From Amphiura filiformis (lineage: Eukaryota > Echinodermata > Ophiuroidea > Amphilepidida > Amphiuridae): DNA of 64,000 bases. The notes under the pieces were generated by a model. That model made no database searches, had not been told where the DNA came from, and saw only the letters and a list, made by a program, of their open reading frames with translations. The first letter of the stretch is position 1. Each line of letters starts with the position of its first letter. The stretch covers positions 63,683,235-63,747,234 of the forward strand of contig NC_092628.1 in NCBI RefSeq assembly GCF_039555335.1. Reading direction: 5' to 3'. Shown in pieces: positions 25,341 through 64,000 of this stretch. The translations under genes were made by a program, and so were the position numbers.

Positions 25341-25346
25341 TTTATT
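25341..25346 (-). terminator. TRIM37: Candidate TRIM37 polyadenylation signal AATAAA
   Basis: TTTATT on the plus strand is AATAAA on the minus strand. It lies about 415 bp beyond the predicted TRIM37 stop (25760) and about 120 bp beyond the alternative stop (25462), so it could serve either ending. Confidence 0.5.
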
Positions 25347-25461
25347 CAGTCCTTTTCATATTTTGTATGTATGCTGCAAAGAAACTTAGATATGTGTTGG
25401 CAGTAGCATACGTTGGAATGGGTACTATGAACACAGCTTTTTGCTTTTCTCCATCTTCTTT

Positions 25462-25643
25462 TCATGATTCATCAACATCGCCACCTTGATTATCATCATC
25501 ATCATCTTTCTCATCATCATATTTCTCATCATCATCATCATCATCATCTTTCTTATTGTCATCATCATCATCATCTTTCTGATAATCATCGTCATCAGCT
25601 TTTGCGTCGTCGTCATCATTTTCATCATTATCATCATCATCAT
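25462..25643 (-). CDS. TRIM37: Possible alternative TRIM37 last exon, Asp-rich
   Basis: The frame reads runs of Asp broken by Lys, Asn and Glu (for example DDDDDNDENDDDDAKADDDD) and ends GGDVDES-stop. A TTTGAAG acceptor at its start is in phase with a cryptic donor at 25776 in exon 23. It would give about 1009 residues with a polyacidic tail. The tract is also just a (GAT)n microsatellite on the minus strand, so this is speculative. Confidence 0.3.
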
Positions 25644-25759
25644 CTTCAAAATATATAAATAAATAGTCACTATAATACAATTTTGTTTTCTATTTAACAA
25701 TACTCTGGTCCAATATTTGGAATGCTCTCTCTATGATACTACAGACACATATTATTCTA

Positions 25760-57039
<31,280 letters not shown>

Positions 57040-57454
57040 AATTCTCTCTTATGGGTTTCAGTTCATATCAAACAAAAGTGAAAAACATCAATCAATTAGT
57101 GCAATGACAGTCTGATTTCTGCAGAATCTGGCCAACACCTGTAACAAAACAATGATCATCTGTGTAGATTCCAGAAAACTTGATTGGCCAAACAATATCA
57201 TGTGATTCATTAAAGGTGAGTAGTTTTGAAAAAGACTCTAAAATAAATCGACATATATCGATGCAGTATCTTTAATGTCTGTATTTTTATATCTTATGTT
57301 GGAATGAATGGATAAAAAGACTTGCTAGTGATATTTGATTGCTTTAAAAACTCGTTTTATAGATATTTAGAGCAGTGAAAAATCTTGTTTTGGACCTAGA
57401 AACTCCAAAAATGTCTATTTTGGGGCAACAGAGGGAGGCATTTCATTTTCAATC
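57040..57454. promoter_or_regulatory. Divergent TRIM37 / VPS33A promoter region
   Basis: Only 415 bp separate the start codons of TRIM37 (minus, 57039) and VPS33A (plus, 57455), so both 5' UTRs and any core promoters lie here. I see no TATA box placed convincingly for either gene. A bidirectional promoter is inferred from geometry alone. Confidence 0.6.
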
Positions 57455-57556
57455 ATGGCTGCTCACTTGAGTGGAGGCCGTGTCAACATTGCCCAATGGA
57501 GAGAGAGTGCAAGACGAGAATTACTCGGATGTTTTGATAAATGCATAGGGAGTAAG
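57455..57556 (+). CDS. VPS33A: VPS33A coding exon 1
   Basis: 34 codons encode [20 protein letters not shown], then [14 protein letters not shown]. The start context is AATCATGG. Donor GTAAAC. Confidence 0.95.
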
Positions 57557-60500
57557 GTAAACAAGATATCAAGGCATCTTTTCAGTAATTTATTTACTGT
57601 AAACTAGCTCTAGAAGACGTAAAATCCCTAAATAACATGGAGGATGTGGCGTGTAAATCAAACTTGATAAGCTTAAATTTTCATCATGATTTATGTTATT
57701 AAATGTTATTATGCAAAAGTTGCTCTTCAACTTCCTGCTATAAATGTTTTGTAGATTTCTTTCTACTGCTAACCATCCAGTGCGTATTATTTTGCACAAA
57801 GTCCTATGCACACACTTTCCTATGTATACGCGATGGTTAACATGATTAACAAATATCCGCGCATTAAAAGGAACCTGAAGTTGAGTACCTTTCCTTGCAC
57901 AAGTTAGGTATGTGAGCATTCCTTACCTGAGCATGCGCAATATTCAGCCTCTCTCAGCATAGGGAAATCGCGCACCCGGCGCCATTTTGGAAATTCATTA
58001 CCGGTAGTAAATTTTACGGCGATGTTTTTGAAAAAAAATTTTGGGGGAATTAGATTGAGTTAAAAACAGTTCCAAAGCTTACAAGGTCAAGTCAAAAGGT
58101 TGAACTTGATCATAACCCGGAAGAGGTCAGATGATTCGCACGTGGTCGCGGCAAATTTTGGCGACTTTCTAGTGGGTTTGAAAGTGACGATTTCGATCTA
58201 ATTTTTTTCGAAAATTACTCTCCAAATATCTAAATAACGGAGTTGAGCGGTAAGTTAAATGGAGCACGCGGTGAATAAAGGTAGTTTTTTGTACATAAAA
58301 ATGTTTGGTTTGATGAGATTTGATGGATGCCTTGCGCAAAAAGTGAGTGAACTGGGGACTTTGTGTAGTATGAATTCGGCGACTTTTGCCAGTGAGTGAA
58401 CATGTTTAACCCGGCATGGTTTGTGTATATTGAATGGGCTCATGCTGTGGATGCTGGGATAGATTCTCATTCTGTGCCGACTATGAGTCGGGGGAAGAAG
58501 CAAATTTGGACCTTTCCTATTCCTATCCCATCATGCATAGCGCTAGCAGATTTTTGCTATGATAGATGCATAAATCACTGTGGACACATCGGGTATGATG
58601 GCCGGGTGGGGGGGGGGGACACACAGGCCGTTTTTTGGCCATTTTCCTATTTGATTTTCTAAATGTTCAAATTGATGGGGGACGACTCTTATGACACTAC
58701 GTCATGGGGGGTAACTTGAGCAGGAGTGACCCCATTCTGATGATCAAGTGAACTGGCCCTCGAGTTTCCGCAATGATCTTTGGAATAGGGAGCATGCACC
58801 AGCCAATGCTCCAAAGGGTGCCTGCTCAAAGACAAAACTTACGCTGGGGAAGGGCGGGGGTTCATACTTGAGCAGGAGTGACCCCATTCTGATGATCAAG
58901 TGAACTGGCCCTCGAGTTTCCGCAATGATCTTAGGAATAGGGAGCATGCGCCAGCCAGTGCTCCAAAGGGTGCCTGCTCAAAGACAAAACTTACGTTGGG
59001 GGAAGGGGGTGGGGGGTTCATACTTGAGCAGGAGTGACCCCATTCTGATGATCAAGTGAACTGGCCCTCGAGTTTCCGCAATGATCTTAGGAATAGGGAG
59101 CATGCGCCAGCCAGTGCTCCAAAGGGTGCCTGCTCAAAAACATTTTCCTGGGGAGGGGGGGTGATCAGCTAGTGCTTATGATAATTAAACATTTTAAAGG
59201 GTGCCCCCCTCAAACAAATTCCCCCCCCCCCCCCTTGTATCAGTGAAAAGGTGTACTCGGGTGGGTAGTATCAAAACCGTGAGTTTTTCAATGACAAAAA
59301 AAATAAAAAATAAGACACTTCAACACAAATTTCATCTTTTTGAATAGGTTTTTCTTTATTTTTGCATATGTGCTGTTGGCCCTCACTGTGGTTTCCCAGG
59401 GACTGCCTTTTGAGGAGAGCGAGAGCAATCGCTCTCTACTGCTCTCCTTAAATCGGATATAGGAGAGTGATTTTTAGCTTTCCTTAGTTGACCATTCTCT
59501 CATTACATTTTATTGTCAATGTTCTAAACAGCTCTTGAAGGCTCTAGAAGAGCTATTCAATGCTCTCCTGCAAATTCCAAAGACAGTCCCTGGTTTCCAT
59601 CCTCTGTCAAAGCTAGAATCTGCATCAGAAAACAGAAATAAAACAAAATGTTACTCATACATGTTCATTTAGTATATTAGGGGGCTCCCAAATTTACAAA
59701 AAGTCAGCATCAATAAAATTGCGACTCCCCTATTTCGGCAACCAAATTTTATGACCCTCTGCCCCACCACCCACTGATACTCCTTACCCCCTGAAGAGGC
59801 TAAAATTGTATTCAGTCTTTTTGAATAAGATAAACACACTATCTGTGGTCATCTTGCAACTCCCTACATTTTGGTCATCAAAATTTTATGACCCCCCTAT
59901 TTTTCTTTCCAAAAATTATGACCCCCCCTGTATATTTGGGACCCCTCCTTCCAAAAGAAAATGATAGGCCCTTATGTTCACATCAATACAAATTCAATCA
60001 ATCTAGGATGACATTTACAGTTCAGTACCGGTAAATAGCAAGTGCTTGTTTCTTAAAATTGTGTACAGTACATGTATGCACAGTATAGGCCTATAAGCAT
60101 TTTAATATGTGCATGCACAAAAAGTTTGTACAGGAAATTGGCTGAAAAATTGAGACATTCAAATTAGCATATCTCCGCAACCACATGTCGTATGACATTC
60201 ATTTATGCCTCATCAGTTTTCTTTCATTTAGCTCTTTAATATGAGATTACTTTGATGAGAATCAAAAAAAGTTCAATTTTTTTTGTATTATACCTACACA
60301 AGTTGCAGTTGCAACAGATTATAATTATTCAGGGTTCCTTTTTAATCCGTTTACGTTGATACTCAGCAGGATCCTTTCAGGACGTCATGCCAAGGGTTAA
60401 CCATCGCGTATACACGCGCAACGTAAAGCGTGTGCATAGGGCCTTGTGGAAAATAATACGCGCTAGACAGCTGGCAGTACGCTTAATTTATAAGGAAATC

Positions 60501-63500
60501 TGGAAAAAATAATATCATTATGACAGGTTTACAAATTATAAGCATACTGCTAACTTTACTTGAGAACTCTAGCTTCGAATTTGCACACGATAGTTACGCA
60601 TTTGATGCTAGAGTACTTTGCCATGGTTTTTCAGGTTTTTTATTCTGTTAATGTTGAAATTTGGATGAAAGTTATTTTGATGAGTCAACTGTATCTTTTG
60701 AGCAAGATGTGCCTATTTTGGACAGTCTAAAATTTTGCTGAAGTGTAATTTTAGCAACATTTTTGATGCAATCGCCTGTCGTGATCGGCTGCGTTTACTT
60801 CTGAACTTCCATTGCTTTAAAAAGTGTCATGCTTCAGCGAATCCGACTAGATTTTGAATGGAATGGTCTAGCCTAGAATGTGAAGTTATCGGTGAGCAAA
60901 TTCTTGGCTAGACTTCTCAAACAATACCATCTAGTGTGTATTATTTTGCTGTGTTCATTCAATTAAAATTCCCACTATAGTCTGTATACCTTCCATGAGT
61001 CAGTAAAGTAAAATCAAATTTTGAGATTTTCTCAAAAACTGATAATTTTTGCAGGAATCTGTTATGCTATATTGGATTTCTCACATCATTTCCTTTCTGA
61101 AAATGTATACGGTATATACTTCTCACCATTACATTTAGAGATACAACAAAAACCAATATCTAAATTACTGACTCGAGAAAGGTGTACAGACTATAGCACT
61201 CACATCGTCAAGCCTTGAAATAAGCAGGCGCGGGGAGCAAATTTACCCTCGTAAAGCCACCAATTGCTCCTGGTCCTTGTAAAATTCACATGAACCAGGA
61301 GCACTTTTGCGCTTGATGCAGTCGTGCTGGTATGCTGTATTGTATATATGCAGAAAAGAATTTAATATTGAAAATTGCTCCTGTTTCTTCAGAAATTGCT
61401 CCTGGTTCTTGTAAAATCCCAGTGAACCAGGAGCAATGTTCAAAACAAATTGCTCCTGGTTCCAGTCTGCTTATTTCAAGGCTTGCACATCGTGCGATGA
61501 AAAAAATCACTAGTGATCAAATCAAACACTGGTAGCATTTGCACAATTATAGCAATGTATATCTATGAAAAGTGAGGTGTTATCAAACTTGGGCACAGTT
61601 GACTGCTATAAAATTATAGGCCCAAGCCAAGGTGATCTCAAAACCATGCTATAACCCGAGGCGCATCTACTCCCAAATATAAAGCAGTCAATATTTGAAT
61701 GGATGTATGTGGTTGCAAAAATTTGCGCAGTTTGATTGGGACGCACATGACTGGTCAATAGTTCATTTTGATGAAATTCTTGCAAATACAGGGCATAGTT
61801 ATCATGAACATAATGACATCTACTGACCTGAAGTCTTGCAGCGGTACATAGGGATTACGCCATTTACGGATGCACTGTACGTTTAAGAAATCCAATCTTA
61901 AAGCATCAAGAAATATAGGGCCTACCTTGTATTTGTCAGTTTTACCTCAGAGATGTTGTAGACTCTCTCTACACATCCAGTGTAGAAACATCACAAGAAG
62001 AATGCTGCTCAATATGATAAATCCAAATCATGAAAATCAAGAAATTTTGCAGAGCAATATTTTGTAAATTACTCCCATGAAGATTGCAGGTTTTGCTAAC
62101 TCAGGGAATGTTGAACCCACCCAAAAGATGAGATCAATGTAGATCAATTACCTCAAATTTGTTATTACAATGAGATTAAAATCATCCATGCTTGCCCAAA
62201 CCCTGGTACAATGGGATTAAAATCATCCATGCATGCCCAAACTGTCCTTGAAACAGTTCCTCAGCTAGCTACATCCTTGGAGCCCAAAATGAGCCCACAT
62301 ATTGTGATGTTTCTTATTGTGGAACAGATGTCAATAGAACAAGTACCGGTATCTAATAACGTCCTAATGATAAATGCCCAGGATAAATGAAGATACTGAG
62401 TTACAGTTACGGTACTGGAACTAAGTTAAACAATGCCCCACTTTTAACCAATCAGATGTCAGGAATCTAAGTATATGAGGTATATAATTATTTATATAGT
62501 TTGATACTGTCTACTATCATTTAAAGTCTTTATTTGTTTACTTTTATTTTAGGCTGTTGTTTGGGATGATCACTTGACAGGACCCATTGGACTCATAGCA
62601 GAGTATTCACTTCTCAAGGTAAGTGAAATAAACACTGACAAGTTTCATATGTGACACAATCCGGTCCATGGGGGCCAAAGGTGGCAATTTTGAAACTGAG
62701 ATAAAGGCAAAAATATGGAGTAAAAAACAATAAGATACTTGTAACAAAATACACTTCACAAAACCACATAACTTTAGAACCAAGTGTGCTAGACCTTTGG
62801 TGTTTTCAGTATATAATAGCTTAATGTTGCTGCAAGGTAATAATTATAGTAACTCGATTTTCAAAAATGCCTCCTTTGGCCCCCAAGGAGCAGATCGTGT
62901 CACATATTACCGTAAACCCCGTCTACAAGCATATATAGTGTTTTTTATAAAAGCTTAATTAATTCAAAGCAAGCGCTAATATACCAATACAATAGATCGG
63001 TCTTAAAATAATACTTGTTTGTATATGCTTGGATCTGTAATTTATTTGCTCAAACTCCATAATGGCGACTGGATTTATGTAGCTTTCATCAGAAGCACAC
63101 TATATGCTTGTAGACGGGGTTTTACGGTATACTAAAATAAGGATCTTGTGGATTAGATGCAGAATTCAGGCAGCTGCAATGTCATAGACACACATGTCTC
63201 TAGTATAAACATAATATATGACTTGTGAAGATAAGATCCAAATTATAGAATTTTACAATCTTGATCAAACTTTATTAGCATTTCAAATGAAAATTGGTAA
63301 CCGTCAAAATTATCAATTTAAAATACTGGTACACATACAGTACATATGTACTCTATACATGTACCATGTGTAACTCCATGTGTATATACTGATCATCTTC
63401 AGCACTCACAATTAAATTATTTAAAATTTTGTCAAAATCGATGCTTACTTAGTTTTATGATTGATTTTGTCCTGTTTATTTTGTAACATTTTACCCCTTT

Positions 63501-63740
63501 ATTCAGGAGCATGAAGTGGATAAAATGTTTCCTCTGCGGCCTGGTCGACTACCTGTAACGACTACTGGCACTGGGGCAGGTATACAGAATATCATCTTTA
63601 TGGTCAGACCTAAATTGGAAATGATGGATACCATTGCTGACAACATCAAGAGGACAGAGGAGATGCAAGGAAGATTTCGCAAGGAATTCCATATCTTTTT
63701 TGTGCCTCAAAGAACACTACTTTGTGAACAGAAACTCAAG
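57455..63740 (+). CDS. VPS33A: VPS33A, first three coding exons (3' part outside window)
   Basis: VPS33A is the Sec1/Munc18 (SM) protein of the HOPS and CORVET tethering complexes. It templates SNARE assembly for fusion at endosomes and lysosomes. Exons are 57455-57556, 62553-62618 and 63507-63740, all in phase 0, totalling 134 codons. Matches to human VPS33A include [13 protein letters not shown], the start of domain 1 ([20 protein letters not shown]), [20 protein letters not shown] and [18 protein letters not shown]. The human protein is about 596 residues, so the rest is beyond the right edge. The pattern fits VPS33A better than VPS33B. An insert of a few residues ([10 protein letters not shown]) replaces the shorter human loop. 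Confidence 0.95.
58020..58353. repeat. Direct repeat copy B (partner at 52920-53276)
   Basis: It shares most of its sequence with copy A on the far side of the TRIM37/VPS33A promoter. Small differences include the missing 'acatgta' near the start. Confidence 0.85.
58718..59160. repeat. Tandem repeat, three copies of about 155 bp
   Basis: Units start GAGCAGGAGTGACCCCATTC at 58718, 58870 and 59026 and contain AAGTGAACTGGCCCTCGAG and GCTCCAAAGGGTGCCTGCTC. The ends differ by G-run length. Confidence 0.92.
59397..59592. mobile_element. hAT-like MITE, CAGGGACTG ends
   Basis: CAGGGACTG at 59397 pairs with CAGTCCCTG ending at 59592. GTTTCC is duplicated at both sides; reading the right end two bases shorter gives an exact 8-bp TGGTTTCC. 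The interior repeats GCTCTC/GAGAGC. Confidence 0.75.
61209..61485. mobile_element. hAT-type MITE with exact 8-bp target duplication
   Basis: CAAGCCTTGAAATAAGCAG at 61209 is complemented by CTGCTTATTTCAAGGCTTG ending at 61485. CACATCGT flanks both sides (61201-61208 and 61486-61493). Several ATTGCTCCTGGTTC words recur inside in both orientations. Confidence 0.92.
62553..62618 (+). CDS. VPS33A: VPS33A coding exon 2
   Basis: 22 codons encode [20 protein letters not shown] then LK (human [20 protein letters not shown]). Acceptor TATTTTAG, donor GTAAGT. Confidence 0.95.
62647..62907. mobile_element. ATATGTGACA MITE, copy 2
   Basis: Left ATATGTGACACAATCCGGTC pairs with right GCAGATCGTGTCACATAT. 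The interior matches the 33557 copy (AAAAATATGGAGTAAAAAAC, GTGCTAGACCTTTGGTGTTT). It lies in VPS33A intron 2. Confidence 0.85.
62910..63127. mobile_element. MITE with TA duplication, CCGTAAAACCCC ends
   Basis: CCGTAAACCCCGTCTACAAG at 62910 pairs with CTTGTAGACGGGGTTTTACGG ending at 63127 (stem given in part). TA flanks both sides (62908-62909, 63128-63129), as in Tc1/mariner elements. It abuts the previous MITE. Confidence 0.88.
63507..63740 (+). CDS. VPS33A: VPS33A coding exon 3
   Basis: 78 codons begin [17 protein letters not shown] and end [15 protein letters not shown]. Acceptor TATTCAG, donor GTATTT. Confidence 0.95.
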
Positions 63741-64000
63741 GTATTTGTATGGGATGGGGTGTGTGTGTATCATAGTCTCACATTATCATAAATCCAGATT
63801 CTATGTTCATGGGTTTTCTTCCATACTTTCAATTAGTTAATTAAGAACATCGATCAATCAATCATTTTTTTCATTTCCATAATCATATTACAAAATCAAA
63901 CGAAATATCAATGATTATGGAGGAGAAGTCTAAAGGCTAATGAGGAGCTGTATTATATAACCAAATTTCAGGGAATAACCTCAGTCCTTCCCAAGCCAGC

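Larger units (their letters stand above)
57557..62552 (+). other. VPS33A intron 1
   Basis: 5 kb with no exon recognised. It contains direct repeat copy B, a 155-bp tandem repeat, poly-G/poly-C tracts, and two MITEs (listed). Stretches 59640-61200 and 61500-62550 show nothing else I recognise. Confidence 0.75.

Noticed and set aside
25464..25658. His-rich plus-strand ORF
   Set aside because: It is the opposite-strand reading of the (GAT)n tract.
63972..64000. Possible VPS33A exon 4 after a CAG at the right edge
   Set aside because: The frame (GITSVLPKPA) does not resemble the expected DLGVLGSF-like continuation; the next real exon is probably beyond the window.

Overview
This is AT-rich, intron-dense animal DNA. 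It carries parts or all of three conserved metazoan genes and a very heavy load of short non-autonomous DNA transposons, palindromes and satellites. The gene content, 23-exon structure, frequent TAGGCCTA-like words and type of MITE load suggest a marine invertebrate deuterostome, perhaps an echinoderm or hemichordate. That is an inference, not a species call. I saw no reverse-transcriptase, transposase or other long mobile-element ORF.

Layout. (1) 1-10.6 kb, plus strand: the last three coding exons of FLOT2 (flotillin-2); its 5' part lies outside the window. The intron before them holds a foldback, a large nested inverted-repeat element with a 17-copy 82-bp satellite, and a block of diverged repeats. 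(2) 10.6-25.3 kb: long 3' UTR and intergenic DNA with many MITEs. (3) 25.7-57.04 kb, minus strand: a complete TRIM37, reconstructed as 23 coding exons with consistent splice phases, predicting about 954 residues (human about 964). Order is RING, B-box, coiled coil, MATH, then a long acidic/Ser-rich tail. Its largest intron (35.6-44.0 kb) contains about 7.8 kb of satellite cassettes dense in the 13-mer TGACCTTTGACCC, an ideal DR1 nuclear-receptor element. (4) 57.04-57.45 kb: short divergent promoter region. (5) 57.455 kb to the end, plus strand: the first three coding exons of VPS33A, which runs off the window.

The three genes have separate cell-biological roles: FLOT2 is a membrane-raft scaffold, TRIM37 a ubiquitin ligase, VPS33A the SM protein of HOPS/CORVET. 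Nothing shows that they form a pathway. The head-to-head TRIM37/VPS33A arrangement could mean a shared promoter.

Most notable: a recent tandem duplication of a TRIM37 exon whose two copies can only be used alternatively; a one-base deficit in the TRIM37 MATH exon; a possible alternative acidic C-terminus; the DR1-rich cassette array, which appears to interrupt a 137-bp minisatellite; and several MITEs with exact target-site duplications. I found no prokaryote-like system, CRISPR array or operon.
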